A stretch of 33,075 nucleotides of DNA from Alphaproteobacteria bacterium (GTDB lineage Bacteria; Pseudomonadota; Alphaproteobacteria; Rhizobiales; Aestuariivirgaceae): NCBI GenBank assembly GCA_024642465.1, contig JAHEBA010000037.1:1-33075 (forward strand). The letters are read 5' to 3'. Below are positions 14,767-24,891 of the stretch, one piece after another. The notes under the pieces were generated by a model, which searched no databases, was not told where the DNA came from, and saw only the letters and a program-made list of their open reading frames with translations. The stretch's first letter is position 1; the number at the start of each line of letters is the position of its first letter. Both the position numbers and the translations under genes were made by a program.

Positions 14767-16232
14767 GCATGACGCTGCATCATCTGGCGCACGGGATCGC
14801 CGAGGTGCCGCAAGCTGCGCAGGAGCTTGTCATCGAGGGCATCACCTCGGACAGCCGCAAGGCAGTGGCGGGCTTCCTGTTTGCCGCTATCCAGGGCGAG
14901 CAGGCTGACGGCGCGCGCTTTGCCGGCGCGGCAGTCAGGAACGGCGCGATTGCGATACTGGCCGGACGCGATGCCGAACTGGACATTCCGGACGGGGTGG
15001 CCGTGCTGCGGGTGGACAATCCGCGCCTGGTCCTGTCGCTGATGGCAGCACGGTTCCATGCGCCCCAGCCCGACATCGTGGTTGCAGTGACCGGCACCAA
15101 CGGCAAGACCTCGGTTGCCTCGTTCGTGCGCCAGATCTGGACCATTCTCGGCCTGCCAGCTGCCAGCATCGGTACAGTCGGCATCGTGTCGCCTTCCGGC
15201 ACGCGAAAGCTGGCCCACACCACGCCCGACCCGGTCGAAATACATGCCGCGCTTGAAGCGCTGTCGCATGAGCATGTGAGCCATGTGGCGCTTGAAGCAT
15301 CGAGCCACGGCCTCGCCCAGTACCGGCTGCACGGTGCGCGGATAGCCGCGGCGGGGTTCACCAACCTGACGCGCGACCATCTCGATTATCACAAGACCTT
15401 CGAGGCCTATCTCGACGCCAAGATGATGCTGTTCGAGGAAGTGCTCGGCGAAGGTGCTGCCGCCATCATCAATGCCGACATGCTACAGGCGCCGGCCATC
15501 ATCGAGCGCTGCCGCAACCACGGGCTCGTGGTGTCGACGGTCGGGTTTGCCGGCGAGGCGCTCAGGCTCGATGCTGCCGAGCCGCACGGCTTCGGGCAGC
15601 GATTGAAAGTGACGGGCAAGCAGGGCGAGTACAGCGTCTACCTGCCGCTGGTGGGTGCGTTCCAGGCCGAGAACGCGCTGATGGCCGTGGGACTGGTTAT
15701 TGCAGCGGGCGGTTCGGAGCCCCATGCCATGCGGGCGCTGGAGCAGTTGCGCGGGGCAACGGGCCGGCTGGAACTGGTGGCAACGACGCCTGCAGGTGCG
15801 CCGGTGTTCGTGGACTACGCGCATACGCCGGATGCACTGGAACATGCGATCCGCTCGCTCCGGCCATATGTGTCGGGCAAGCTCTACGCGGTGTTCGGCG
15901 CGGGTGGCGACCGGGACAAGGGCAAGCGTCCCGAGATGGGCGCGGTGGCGGCTCGCGAAGCGGATGTGGCAATCGTCACCGATGACAATCCGCGCAGCGA
16001 GGACCCGGCAGTGATCCGCTCCGAGATACTTGCCGCCTGCCCGGGTGCGCGCGAGATCGGCGACCGGGCCAGTGCGATTGCCACGGCGATTTCAGAGCTT
16101 CAGGCAGGTGACGTTCTGGTGGTGGCCGGCAAGGGGCACGAGACAGGACAGACGGTAGGCAGCACCACGCTTCCGTTCTCCGATCACGAGGTGGTGCTGA
16201 CGTGCGTTTCGGGACAGGTGGCGAATGGCTGA
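14763..16232 (+). CDS. murE: UDP-MurNAc-tripeptide synthetase MurE, meso-DAP type
   Basis: A 489-residue Mur ligase that adds the third residue to UDP-MurNAc-L-Ala-D-Glu. The P-loop is GTNGKTS (111-117). The amino-acid selectivity motif DNPR (408-411, in DDNPRSEDP) indicates meso-diaminopimelate, as in Gram-negative bacteria. The three Mur domains are in normal order and length: UDP-binding N-domain (SDSRKAVAGFLFAA), central ATPase domain and C-terminal domain. It is a cytoplasmic enzyme. Its ATG overlaps the ftsI stop by four bases, and its end overlaps murF by eight, giving tight co-translation with the next ligase in the pathway. Confidence 0.96.
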   Translation: MSMTLHHLAHGIAEVPQAAQELVIEGITSDSRKAVAGFLFAAIQGEQADGARFAGAAVRNGAIAILAGRDAELDIPDGVAVLRVDNPRLVLSLMAARFHAPQPDIVVAVTGTNGKTSVASFVRQIWTILGLPAASIGTVGIVSPSGTRKLAHTTPDPVEIHAALEALSHEHVSHVALEASSHGLAQYRLHGARIAAAGFTNLTRDHLDYHKTFEAYLDAKMMLFEEVLGEGAAAIINADMLQAPAIIERCRNHGLVVSTVGFAGEALRLDAAEPHGFGQRLKVTGKQGEYSVYLPLVGAFQAENALMAVGLVIAAGGSEPHAMRALEQLRGATGRLELVATTPAGAPVFVDYAHTPDALEHAIRSLRPYVSGKLYAVFGAGGDRDKGKRPEMGAVAAREADVAIVTDDNPRSEDPAVIRSEILAACPGAREIGDRASAIATAISELQAGDVLVVAGKGHETGQTVGSTTLPFSDHEVVLTCVSGQVANG

Positions 16233-17646
16233 GACTGTGCTTTGGACGGTGGACGAGTTGCTGGCTGCCACGGGCGGCAAACTTGAGGGCGAAGTGACGG
16301 CAGCGCTCAACGGCGTTGCCATCGACAGCCGTGAAATTGCACCGGGAAATATTTTCGTTGCCATCCGGGGCGACCGTACCGACGGGCATGAGTACGCCGC
16401 TTCCGCGCTGGAAGCAGGGGCAGGACTTGCCGTGGTGGCGCGACCCGATGAGGCAATGCGCAAGGCGGGTCCGCTGCTGGTGGTGCCCGACGCGCTCAAG
16501 GCGCTGGAGGACATTGGCCGGGCGGCGCGCGCGCGGGTGGCCGGCAAGGTCATCGCGGTGACCGGATCGGTGGGCAAGACCACCACGAAGGATGCGCTCA
16601 AGGTGGCGCTATCGGCTTGCGGGGCGACCCATGCTGCAGTGTCTTCGTTCAACAATCATTGGGGCGTGCCGCTGACACTCGCGCGGATGCCGCGTCATAC
16701 GGCCTACGGCGTGATCGAGGTCGGCATGAATCATGCCGGCGAGATCGAGACGCTGATCGACATGGTGCGCCCGCACGTGGCGATCATCACCGCCATTGCC
16801 GAAAGCCACATTGGCCATTTCGACTCGCTGACCGGGATTGCCGACGCCAAGGCGGAGATTTTTACCGGCGTGGTGCCGGGCGGAATTGCCATCATCAACC
16901 GCGACAGCGAGTTCTTCGATCATCTTGCGGCCAAGGCGCGCGACTGCGGCATCACCGACATTCGCGGCTTCGGCGAGGCGGAAGGCGCCGACATCCGGCT
17001 GATGCGCTACATCCTGCACGATACCTGTTCGTGCATGACGGCGAACGTCTGCGGCCAGGAGGTTACCTGCAAGCTGGGTGCACCCGGCCGGCATGTGGTG
17101 CAGAACGCACTGGCGGTACTGGGCGCCTGCGAGGCGGCCGGCGCCGACCTTGCCCGGTGCGCGCTGGCGTTGGCCGACATCCGGCCGCCATCGGGGCGCG
17201 GCGTACGGCACAAGCTGTCGAGGGACGGCGTCAGCGTTACGGTTATCGACGAAAGCTACAACGCCAACCCGGCGTCTGTACGCGCAGCCCTGCAGATGCT
17301 GGCGGCGGCCGAGCCTGCCGGGCGTGGCCGGCGCATTGCCGTGCTGGGCGACATGCTGGAACTTGGGTCGCATTCACAGGGGCTGCATGCGGGGCTGGCC
17401 GAACCGGTGGTGCAGGCGGGGGTCGACAAGGTGTATGCCTGCGGCGAGCACATGGGCGCGCTCTGGAAGGCGCTGCCGCGCGACAGCCATGGTGCGCATA
17501 CGGCAACGTCGCAGGAGTTGATCGAACCGCTGCTGGGGTCTATCCAGTCCGGCGACGTCATCATGGTCAAGGGATCGCTGGGCTCGAAGATGGGTCTGGT
17601 GGTCAAAGCCATCATCGCAAGATACGGGAGCAGCACCGGCAGTTGA
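16225..17646 (+). CDS. murF: UDP-MurNAc-tripeptide D-Ala-D-Ala ligase MurF
   Basis: A 473-residue Mur ligase joining D-Ala-D-Ala to the UDP-MurNAc-tripeptide. It has an N-domain with [18 protein letters not shown], a P-loop GSVGKTTTK (114-122), a central segment with [14 protein letters not shown] and [10 protein letters not shown], and a C-domain with [15 protein letters not shown] and VLGDMLELG, all MurF hallmarks. The length is normal. It overlaps murE by eight bases. A 65-bp gap containing a small perfect hairpin separates it from mraY, the largest break in the cluster before ftsQ-ftsA. Confidence 0.96.
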   Translation: MAETVLWTVDELLAATGGKLEGEVTAALNGVAIDSREIAPGNIFVAIRGDRTDGHEYAASALEAGAGLAVVARPDEAMRKAGPLLVVPDALKALEDIGRAARARVAGKVIAVTGSVGKTTTKDALKVALSACGATHAAVSSFNNHWGVPLTLARMPRHTAYGVIEVGMNHAGEIETLIDMVRPHVAIITAIAESHIGHFDSLTGIADAKAEIFTGVVPGGIAIINRDSEFFDHLAAKARDCGITDIRGFGEAEGADIRLMRYILHDTCSCMTANVCGQEVTCKLGAPGRHVVQNALAVLGACEAAGADLARCALALADIRPPSGRGVRHKLSRDGVSVTVIDESYNANPASVRAALQMLAAAEPAGRGRRIAVLGDMLELGSHSQGLHAGLAEPVVQAGVDKVYACGEHMGALWKALPRDSHGAHTATSQELIEPLLGSIQSGDVIMVKGSLGSKMGLVVKAIIARYGSSTGS

Positions 17647-17658
17647 ACGGCTCCTGCT

Positions 17659-17673
17659 GCGGGCAGTGCCCGC
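17659..17673 (+). other. small hairpin between murF and mraY
   Basis: GCGGGC-AGT-GCCCGC is a perfect 6-bp stem with a 3-base loop. No T-run follows, so it is more likely a processing or pausing element than a terminator. Confidence 0.4.
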
Positions 17674-17711
17674 GGCCAAGGCCATCCGCCAGCCCCGAAC
17701 CTGGATTAAAA

Positions 17712-18800
17712 ATGTTCTATCATCTCTTCCTAGAATTGAGCGACCAGATCTCCGCCCTGAACGTGTTTCGCTACATCACGTTCAGGACCGGTGGCGCATT
17801 GATGACGGCGCTGTTCCTGTCATTCATGTTCGGGCCGTGGCTGATCTCGCAGATGCGGGTCAAGCAGGGCAAGGGTCAGCCGATCCGCGAGGATGGGCCG
17901 GCGCGCCACCTGATCGAGAAGCAGGGCACGCCGACCATGGGCGGGCTGATGATCCTCGCCAGCGTGCTGGTGTCGACGCTGCTGTGGGCAGACCTGTCGA
18001 ACCTCTATGTCTGGACGGTGCTGTTCGTGACGATGGGCTTTGGCGCCATCGGCTTCTATGACGACTACCTCAAGGTTACGCGGGCCAAGACCGGCGGTTT
18101 TTCTGCCCGGTTCCGGCTGGCGCTGGAGTTGATCATCGCGGGCCTTGCGGTGTGGATGTTCACCATCCTGGGTGATGACAAGCTTTCCAATGCGCTGGCG
18201 CTGCCGTTCCTCAAGGACGTGCTGCTGCAACTGGGCTGGTTCTTCATCGTGTTCGGGACGCTGGTCGTGGTGGGGGCGGGCAACGCCGTCAACCTGACCG
18301 ACGGCCTCGACGGGCTGGCGATCGTGCCGGTGATGATCGCTGCAGCGAGCTTCGGCGTGATCGTGTACCTGGCAGGCAATATCCGCTTCGCCGACTACCT
18401 GCAGATCCATTATGTGCGCGGCACCGGCGAACTGGCGGTTCTTTGCGGTGCACTGATCGGGGCGGGACTCGGCTTCCTGTGGTTTAACGCGCCTCCGGCG
18501 ATGATCTTCATGGGCGATACCGGCTCGCTGTCGCTGGGCGGTGCGCTTGGAGCCATTGCAGTGGCGGCGAAGCACGAGATCGTGCTGGCCATCATCGGCG
18601 GGCTGTTCGTGCTGGAAACCGTGTCCGTGATCGTGCAGGTGATATCGTTCAAGATGACCGGCAAGCGGGTATTCGCGATGGCGCCGCTGCACCATCACTT
18701 TGAGCAAAAGGGCTGGAAGGAGCCGACCATCGTGATCCGCTTCTGGATCATTTCGGTGGTGCTGGCGCTGGTCGGCCTGGCCACGCTCAAGCTGCGCTGA
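17712..18800 (+). CDS. mraY: phospho-MurNAc-pentapeptide transferase MraY
   Basis: A 362-residue polytopic inner-membrane enzyme that transfers phospho-MurNAc-pentapeptide to undecaprenyl phosphate, forming lipid I. About ten membrane helices are evident. Diagnostic motifs are [10 protein letters not shown], the Mg-binding [27 protein letters not shown] and the C-terminal [12 protein letters not shown]. The start ATG 17712 gives the standard [25 protein letters not shown] terminus at full family length; the frame is open much further upstream only because it shadows murF. The murD start follows after 18 bases. Confidence 0.96.
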   Translation: MFYHLFLELSDQISALNVFRYITFRTGGALMTALFLSFMFGPWLISQMRVKQGKGQPIREDGPARHLIEKQGTPTMGGLMILASVLVSTLLWADLSNLYVWTVLFVTMGFGAIGFYDDYLKVTRAKTGGFSARFRLALELIIAGLAVWMFTILGDDKLSNALALPFLKDVLLQLGWFFIVFGTLVVVGAGNAVNLTDGLDGLAIVPVMIAAASFGVIVYLAGNIRFADYLQIHYVRGTGELAVLCGALIGAGLGFLWFNAPPAMIFMGDTGSLSLGGALGAIAVAAKHEIVLAIIGGLFVLETVSVIVQVISFKMTGKRVFAMAPLHHHFEQKGWKEPTIVIRFWIISVVLALVGLATLKLR

Positions 18801-18818
18801 GGACGGGTGGAAGGTCTT

Positions 18819-20216
18819 ATGGCAATCGCGGCACATACGTTCAGGGGCAAGCGGGTCGGCGTGTTCGGTCTCGGCCGTTCGGGCAATGCCACTGTCGATG
18901 CGCTGTTGCGCGGCGGAGCCGAAGTGCTGGCCTGGGACGATGCGCCGGCGGCTGCCCAGAAGGCGGAAGAGCTTGGCCTGCCGGTGGTCAACCTGCACGA
19001 GGTAGATTTCGCCACGCTGGACAGTTTCGTGCTGTCGCCGGGCGTGCCCCTGACCCACCCCGAGCCGCATTGGAGCGTCAAGAAGGCGCGCGCGTCGGGG
19101 ACCGAGATCATCGGCGATACGGAGATCCTGGCGCGCGAGATCGCCACCAGCAATGCCCGCTTCATCGGCATAACTGGCACCAACGGCAAATCCACCACGA
19201 CCGCGCTGACGGACCACGTGCTGGCCCATGCCGGGCTCGACGTGCAGGTGGGGGGCAATATCGGCACGGCTGCTCTGCTGCTGCCGGCGCCGGCCAACAG
19301 CACGGTCTACGTCATCGAGCTGTCGTCGTACCAGATCGACCTGATGCCGTCGCTGAAGCCCGACGTTGGCGTGCTCATGAACCTCACGCCGGATCACCTG
19401 GACCGGCACGGCACGATGGAAAACTATGCTGCCGTGAAGGCGCGGATGTTTGCGCTGCAGGACATGGACGACACCGCCGCCATCTCGGTCGATGACAGCT
19501 GGTGCGCCGCCATTGCATCGCAGGTAGCCCGTCACACGAACGCCGTCACCTTCTCGGTCAAGGGCCGCGAGGCCACCGTGTCATCAGATGGCGACACGTT
19601 GACCGACAGCCGCAACGGCACAACGATTTCCCTTGCCAGGGCGCGGGCACTTCGTGGTCTGCACAACGCGCAGAACGCCTGCGCGGTTTACATCGCGACC
19701 CGCCGCATGGGCCTTTCGCCGGAGCAGATCGAGGCGGGTTTCAACAGCTTCCCGGGCCTTGCCCACCGCATGGAAGAGGTGGGTCACAAGGGCCGTGTCG
19801 TCTTCATCAACGACAGCAAGGCGACAAATGCCGATGCAGCCGAGAAGGCGCTGTCCAGTCTTGAACGGATCTACTGGATCGCCGGCGGCCAGGCCAAGTC
19901 CGGTGGCATCGTGCCACTGGAGCCGTGGTTCAACCGCATCGCGAAGGTCTACCTGATCGGCCAGGACGCGCGCGAGCTTGCCGCCACGCTGGAGGGCAAG
20001 GTGGCCTACGAGATGTGCGGCACGATGGAAGCGGCGGTCGCCGTGGCGGCGCAAGACGCAGCCCGTGACAAGAGCGAGGCGGCGGAAGTTGCGGTGCTGT
20101 TGTCGCCTGCATGCGCCTCGTTCGACCAGTACCCCAATTTCGAGGTGCGCGGGGAGGACTTCCGCGTGCTCGTGCAGAAACTGGACGGTGTCCGTTTCGA
20201 CAAGGAGGTTGCCTGA
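18819..20216 (+). CDS. murD: UDP-MurNAc-L-alanine:D-glutamate ligase MurD
   Basis: A 465-residue Mur ligase adding D-Glu. A Rossmann-like N-domain opens with KRVGVFGLGRSGNATVDAL, the P-loop is GTNGKST (120-126), and further blocks include ELSSYQIDLMP, LTPDHLDRHGTMENYAAVKARMF, GLAHRMEEV and FINDSKATNADAAEKAL, then LLSPACASFDQYPNFEVRG at the C-terminus. ATG 18819 is preferred, with GGAAGG just upstream. A GTG at 18807 would add four residues but has a worse-placed ribosome binding site. It is followed three bases later by ftsW. Confidence 0.95.
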   Translation: MAIAAHTFRGKRVGVFGLGRSGNATVDALLRGGAEVLAWDDAPAAAQKAEELGLPVVNLHEVDFATLDSFVLSPGVPLTHPEPHWSVKKARASGTEIIGDTEILAREIATSNARFIGITGTNGKSTTTALTDHVLAHAGLDVQVGGNIGTAALLLPAPANSTVYVIELSSYQIDLMPSLKPDVGVLMNLTPDHLDRHGTMENYAAVKARMFALQDMDDTAAISVDDSWCAAIASQVARHTNAVTFSVKGREATVSSDGDTLTDSRNGTTISLARARALRGLHNAQNACAVYIATRRMGLSPEQIEAGFNSFPGLAHRMEEVGHKGRVVFINDSKATNADAAEKALSSLERIYWIAGGQAKSGGIVPLEPWFNRIAKVYLIGQDARELAATLEGKVAYEMCGTMEAAVAVAAQDAARDKSEAAEVAVLLSPACASFDQYPNFEVRGEDFRVLVQKLDGVRFDKEVA

Positions 20217-20219
20217 GCA

Positions 20220-21377
20220 ATGCTGATATCGCGCGCTGACAAGGGCCTGATCGCCGACTGGTGGTTCACCGTGGACCGGGTGGTGCTCGGCTGCGTGCTG
20301 ATGCTGATGGCGGCGGGCGTGCTGTTTTCGATGGCCGCCAGCCCGCCCGTGGCAGCACGCATCGGTCTGGACAGTTTTCACTTCTTCACCCGGCAGTTGA
20401 TCTATCTGGCGCCGGCAGTGCTGGTGCTGCTGGCGACGTCCATGCTGTCAACGCAGTCGGCGCGGCGGATTGCCTTGCTCGCCTTCGCCGGTGGCCTTGC
20501 GGCCATGGTGGGCGCCATCCTGTGGGGTCCCGAAATCAAGGGCGCGCACCGCTGGCTCGATCTCGGTCCGCTGAACGTGCAGCCATCGGAATTCGTCAAG
20601 CCGGCGTTTGCGGTTTGCGCGGCGTGGTTTCTCGCCGAAGGCACCCGTCGTCCCGACATGCCCGGCTTCTGGATAGCGTCGTCCCTGTACGGCCTGTTTG
20701 CGGGACTGCTGGTGCTGCAACCAGACTTCGGTCAACTCGTGCTGGTCACCGGCGTGTTTGGCACGCTGCTGCTGATCTACGGCATTTCCTGGGTCTTCAT
20801 TCTCGGGCTTGGCGGCATCGGCGCAGCAGGTGCCATGCTTGCCTACTTCACCTTTCCGCACGTGGCTTCACGCGTGAACCGATTCCTCAACCCGGAAGAC
20901 CATGACACCTTCCAGGTCGACGTTGCGACCCAGGCGTTTCACAATGGCGGACTGATGGGAACCGGTCCCGGCGGCGGTACGGCCAAGCACATCCTGCCGG
21001 ATGCCCATACCGACTTTATTCCGGCTGTGATCGGCGAGGAGTTTGGCTTCATCGCCTGCGCCATCCTGATCTGCATCATTGGCTTCATCGTGCTGCGGGT
21101 GCTGCGGCGTGCGATGTCGGTCAACGATCCGTTCGTGGTGCTGTCGCTGACCGGGCTGGTGACGCTGTACGGCTTCCAGTCGTTCATCAATCTGGGCGTG
21201 AACCTGACCCTGCTGCCAGCCAAGGGCATGACCCTGCCGTTCATCTCCTATGGCGGCTCGTCGTTGATCGCGATGGCCTTCTCGATGGGGCTGCTGCTGG
21301 CGTTCTCGCGGGTGCGCGCGCGCTCGAAAATGGTGCCGCCGGCAGGTTCGCCATCGTTTGCGGCGAAGGCTGCGTGA
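20220..21377 (+). CDS. ftsW: septal peptidoglycan polymerase FtsW
   Basis: A 385-residue SEDS-family glycosyltransferase with about ten membrane helices. Family markers are GAHRWLDLGPLNVQPSEFVKPAFA, the large periplasmic-loop segment with GGLMGTGPGGGTAKHILPDAHTDFIPAVIGEEFGF, and FINLGVNLTLLPAKGMTLPFISYGGSSLIA near the C-terminus. It polymerises lipid II at the septum in complex with FtsI. The start ATG 20220 lies three bases after murD. The Asp of the catalytic loop region is present (DAHTDF). RodA is the close paralogue, but the position between murD and murG identifies FtsW. Confidence 0.95.
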   Translation: MLISRADKGLIADWWFTVDRVVLGCVLMLMAAGVLFSMAASPPVAARIGLDSFHFFTRQLIYLAPAVLVLLATSMLSTQSARRIALLAFAGGLAAMVGAILWGPEIKGAHRWLDLGPLNVQPSEFVKPAFAVCAAWFLAEGTRRPDMPGFWIASSLYGLFAGLLVLQPDFGQLVLVTGVFGTLLLIYGISWVFILGLGGIGAAGAMLAYFTFPHVASRVNRFLNPEDHDTFQVDVATQAFHNGGLMGTGPGGGTAKHILPDAHTDFIPAVIGEEFGFIACAILICIIGFIVLRVLRRAMSVNDPFVVLSLTGLVTLYGFQSFINLGVNLTLLPAKGMTLPFISYGGSSLIAMAFSMGLLLAFSRVRARSKMVPPAGSPSFAAKAA

Positions 21378-21381
21378 GCAG

Positions 21382-22539
21382 ATGAACGCTGCGCCTCAGA
21401 TGGGCCGGTCCGGCATGGGAACCGTGGTGCTTGCCTCTGGCGGCACCGGCGGGCACCTGTTCCCGGCCCAGGCACTGGCACGTGAGCTGGAGGCGCGGGA
21501 CTGGGACGTGCGGCTATTCACCGACACGCGCGGGCTGGCCTGGCGGGACCGGTTCCGGCAGGGCAGCGTGAGCGAGATATCCTCGTCCACGCTCACGCCG
21601 GGCAAGCCGTGGAAGCTGCCGTCGCAGATGCTGCGGCTGGTGCGGGGCTACCGGCAGTGCCTTGCAGAGTTTGCCCGGATCAAGCCTCGCGCAGTGGTGG
21701 GCTTCGGTGGGTATCCATCGCTGCCGGTGATGATGGCTGCACGGCGCGCCGGCATTCCGGCCATGGTTCACGAGCAGAACGCGGTCGCGGGCCGCGCCAA
21801 CCGGCTGGCGGCGAGCATTGGCGGGGCGCAGATCATCGCCACCTCGTTCGAGCCTGTGTACGGCTTTTCGCCGGCGCAGATGAGCCGTGTGAAGCTGGTC
21901 GGCAACCCGGTGCGCGAAGCCGTGATCGAAGCCGCCGGCATTGCCTATGAGGCACCCGATGCGGCGCACATGTTCAACCTGCTGGTGTTCGGCGGCAGCC
22001 AGGGCGCGCAGTATTTCTCTCAGGTGATGCCGCAGGTGGTGGCGGAACTTCCGCACGCGGTGACCAAGCGGTTGCGCATTGTGCAGCAGTGCCGGCCCGA
22101 GGACATCGACGCGGTCCGCGCGGCCTATGATGCCGTAGGCGTGAAAGCCACCTGCGAGAGCTTCTTCAACGACATGCCGAAGCGCATTGCGGCTTCGCAC
22201 CTGGTGATCTGCCGGGCCGGTGCGTCGACCGTGGCCGAGCTTGGCGTGATCGGGCGGCCAGCCATCTACGTGCCGTTGCCGCATGCGCTCGACAATGATC
22301 AGCTGCGCAATGCGGAGAGCATGACGAAGATGGGCGGCGGCTGGGCCATGGAGCAGAAGGACATCACACCGGACGGCCTGGCGGCGTTCATAACGCGCTT
22401 GCGATTCGACCCTGTGGAACTTACCAGAGCAGCACAAGGGGCGCGTTCGCATGGGCGCCCGGCAGCTGCGCAAGCGCTTGCAGACCTGGCGGCGCAACTG
22501 GCGCGGCCGGCATTGGCAGAGGACTCTTCGACGACATGA
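21382..22539 (+). CDS. murG: UDP-GlcNAc transferase MurG
   Basis: A 385-residue GT-B glycosyltransferase adding GlcNAc to lipid I to give lipid II on the inner face of the membrane. The N-terminal glycine loop is GGTGGH (residues 20-25). Further markers are [47 protein letters not shown] and the UDP-GlcNAc-binding [26 protein letters not shown] 21382 gives a normal length with a four-base gap from ftsW; a TTG at 21358 would create an unlikely 20-base overlap. The end overlaps murC by four bases. Confidence 0.95.
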   Translation: MNAAPQMGRSGMGTVVLASGGTGGHLFPAQALARELEARDWDVRLFTDTRGLAWRDRFRQGSVSEISSSTLTPGKPWKLPSQMLRLVRGYRQCLAEFARIKPRAVVGFGGYPSLPVMMAARRAGIPAMVHEQNAVAGRANRLAASIGGAQIIATSFEPVYGFSPAQMSRVKLVGNPVREAVIEAAGIAYEAPDAAHMFNLLVFGGSQGAQYFSQVMPQVVAELPHAVTKRLRIVQQCRPEDIDAVRAAYDAVGVKATCESFFNDMPKRIAASHLVICRAGASTVAELGVIGRPAIYVPLPHALDNDQLRNAESMTKMGGGWAMEQKDITPDGLAAFITRLRFDPVELTRAAQGARSHGRPAAAQALADLAAQLARPALAEDSSTT

Positions 22540-23954
22540 AACTGACCCAGGACATCGGCCCGATCCACTTCGTCGGCATCGGCGGCATCGGCATGAGCGG
22601 CATTGCGGAGGTGATGGCGACGCTCGGCTATACGGTGCAGGGCTCGGACATTGCCGACAACTACAACGTGGCGCGGCTGCGCAAGGCGGGCGTGACGGTT
22701 CATACCGGCCACCGGGCGGAGAACCTGGGCGAAGCGCAGGTCGTCATTACCTCGACGGCGGTGAAGAAGGATAACCCGGAGGTGGTGGAGGCGCGGGCGC
22801 GCTATCTGCCGATCGTGCGCCGGGCGGAGATGCTGGCCGAGCTAATGCGTTTCAAGTCGTGCGTGGCCATCGGCGGCACCCACGGCAAGACCACCACCAC
22901 CTCGCTGGTGGCGGCGCTGCTTGAGGCGGGCAACCTGGACCCGACGGTGATCAATGGCGGCATCATCAATGCCTATGGCACCAATGCGCGCCTCGGCAAG
23001 GGCGAGTGGATGGTGGTGGAGGCAGACGAGTCTGACGGCACGTTCGTCAAGCTGCCGGCGGACGTGGCCATCGTCACCAACATGGACCCGGAGCACCTCG
23101 ACCATTACGGCACCTTCGACGAGGCCAGGAAGGCGTACCGCGCGTTCGTCGAGAACATTCCGTTCTATGGCTTTGCTGTGATGTGCGTGGACCATCCGGA
23201 AGTGCAGGCGCTGATTGGCCAGGTCACCGACCGGCGGGTGTTCACCTATGGCAAGAGTGCGCAGGCCGACTATCGCCTGACCGACATCAGCTTCTCGGGC
23301 GGCAAGAGCCATTTCTCGGTCATCATCAACGACCGGCGCACCGGCGAGAGCCGCAAGCTGGAGGACATCACGCTGGCGATGCCGGGTGAGCACAATCTGC
23401 TGAACTCGACGGCGGCGATTGCAGTGGCGACCAATCTGGGCGTCAGCGACGAGGCGATCCGCAAGGGACTGGCAGGCTTTTCCGGCGTCAAGCGGCGGTT
23501 CACCTTCACCGGCGAACATGACGGGGTGAACGTCTATGACGACTACGGCCACCACCCGGTGGAGATTTCCGCGGTGCTGAAGGCGGCGCGCGGCGTTACG
23601 TCGGGGCGCGTCATCGCCATCATGCAACCGCACCGCTATACGCGGCTTCACGACCTGTTCAACGACTTCTGCTCCTGCTTCAACGATGCCGACCAGGTGG
23701 TGTTGACGCCGGTATACGAAGCCGGCGAGCAACCCATCGAGGGCGCCAGCCATACGGCACTGGCAGACGGCTTGCGCGCGCGCGGCCACCGCAGCGTGCA
23801 CACCATCTCGAACCATCTGGAGATTGCGCCGCTGGTTCGCGAGTCGGCGAAACCGGGCGACGTGGTGGTGTTCCTGGGCGCCGGCAACATCACCCAGTGG
23901 GCCTATGCATTGCCGGGCGAGCTGAAGGAAATTGCCGAACGTGAGGGCAAATGA
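22536..23954 (+). CDS. murC: UDP-MurNAc:L-alanine ligase MurC
   Basis: A 472-residue Mur ligase catalysing the first peptide addition. The N-domain starts with [18 protein letters not shown], the P-loop is GGTHGKTTT (113-121), and the central domain contains [33 protein letters not shown]. The C-domain contains [18 protein letters not shown] and [12 protein letters not shown], all characteristic of MurC. The length is normal. ATGA overlaps at both ends couple it to murG and murB. Confidence 0.96.
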   Translation: MKLTQDIGPIHFVGIGGIGMSGIAEVMATLGYTVQGSDIADNYNVARLRKAGVTVHTGHRAENLGEAQVVITSTAVKKDNPEVVEARARYLPIVRRAEMLAELMRFKSCVAIGGTHGKTTTTSLVAALLEAGNLDPTVINGGIINAYGTNARLGKGEWMVVEADESDGTFVKLPADVAIVTNMDPEHLDHYGTFDEARKAYRAFVENIPFYGFAVMCVDHPEVQALIGQVTDRRVFTYGKSAQADYRLTDISFSGGKSHFSVIINDRRTGESRKLEDITLAMPGEHNLLNSTAAIAVATNLGVSDEAIRKGLAGFSGVKRRFTFTGEHDGVNVYDDYGHHPVEISAVLKAARGVTSGRVIAIMQPHRYTRLHDLFNDFCSCFNDADQVVLTPVYEAGEQPIEGASHTALADGLRARGHRSVHTISNHLEIAPLVRESAKPGDVVVFLGAGNITQWAYALPGELKEIAEREGK

Positions 23955-24874
23955 TGGCGACACCGGGCGAACTGCTTCAGCCGCGGCTGCCCGAGGTACG
24001 TGGGCGCATCGAACTGGACCGGCCGCTGGCGGACCTGACCTGGTTCCGCGTGGGCGGCCCGGCGGACGTGCTGTTTTCGCCCGCCGATGAGGAAGACCTG
24101 GCGCAGTTTCTGGCCAACCTGGACGAGGACATTCCGGTTTACGTGATCGGCGTCGGTTCAAACCTGCTGGTGCGCGATGCCGGCGTGCCCGGCGTGGTGA
24201 TCCGGATGGGCCGTGGTTTTTCGCAGATGGAGAACGCCGGAGACTTCCAAGTGCGCTCGGGCACGGCAGTGCCGGACGTGCGGCTGGCGCAGTTCGCGCT
24301 CCAGGAGGGTATAACTTTGTTAACCTTTCTGAGAGGTATACCGGGCACAATCGGCGGCGCGCTCAGGATGAATGCCGGTGCTCACGGCGGTGAGACGAAG
24401 GACATTCTGGTTGAGGCGCGGGGGATCGATCGCAAGGGGAACCTTCACGTCATGTCCAATGCCGGCATGGGATACAGCTACCGCCATTCCTCGGCGCCGG
24501 AAGACATGATCTTCACCTCGGCGCTGTTCCAGGGCGCGCAGGGCGACCGCGACGAGATCAAGGCGCACATGAACGAGATCACCGCCGCGCGCGAGGCCAG
24601 CCAGCCGATCCGCAGCCGCACTGGCGGATCAACCTTCAAGAACCCGCCCGGCAACAAGTCCTGGCAGCTGATCGATGCGGCCGGCATGCGCGGCTTCAGC
24701 ATAGGCCCTGCCAAGGTGTCTGAGATGCACTGCAACTTCCTGATCAACGAGGGCGGGGCCACTGCCGCGCAGATCGAGGAGCTTGGCGAAACCGTCCGTA
24801 AGCGTGTGAAGGAAACATCCGGTGTCGAGCTTGACTGGGAAATCAAGCGCATCGGGGTTGCGAGCCGGTCTTGA
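23951..24874 (+). CDS. murB: UDP-N-acetylenolpyruvoylglucosamine reductase MurB
   Basis: A 307-residue FAD enzyme reducing UDP-GlcNAc-enolpyruvate to UDP-MurNAc with NADPH. The FAD-binding segments are [15 protein letters not shown] and [24 protein letters not shown] (about 30-95). The [18 protein letters not shown] block, YRHSS, and the catalytic Ser region [12 protein letters not shown] follow. One oddity: codons 121-130 (24311-24340) contain ATA, TTG, TTA, AGA and ATA in quick succession, unlike the rest of the cluster, although the encoded residues are the conserved ones. It overlaps murC by four bases, and ddl follows after 17. Confidence 0.95.
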   Translation: MMATPGELLQPRLPEVRGRIELDRPLADLTWFRVGGPADVLFSPADEEDLAQFLANLDEDIPVYVIGVGSNLLVRDAGVPGVVIRMGRGFSQMENAGDFQVRSGTAVPDVRLAQFALQEGITLLTFLRGIPGTIGGALRMNAGAHGGETKDILVEARGIDRKGNLHVMSNAGMGYSYRHSSAPEDMIFTSALFQGAQGDRDEIKAHMNEITAAREASQPIRSRTGGSTFKNPPGNKSWQLIDAAGMRGFSIGPAKVSEMHCNFLINEGGATAAQIEELGETVRKRVKETSGVELDWEIKRIGVASRS

Positions 24875-24891
24875 GGGGCAGCTGTTGAACC

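Noticed and set aside
18807..18818. GTG start for murD
   Set aside because: The GAGGA is only three bases from the GTG, whereas ATG 18819 has GGAAGG just upstream and gives the normal N-terminus.
24311..24340. Internal promoter in murB
   Set aside because: TTGTTA and TATACC are only 13 bases apart, too close for a sigma70 promoter; kept only as a codon-use anomaly.
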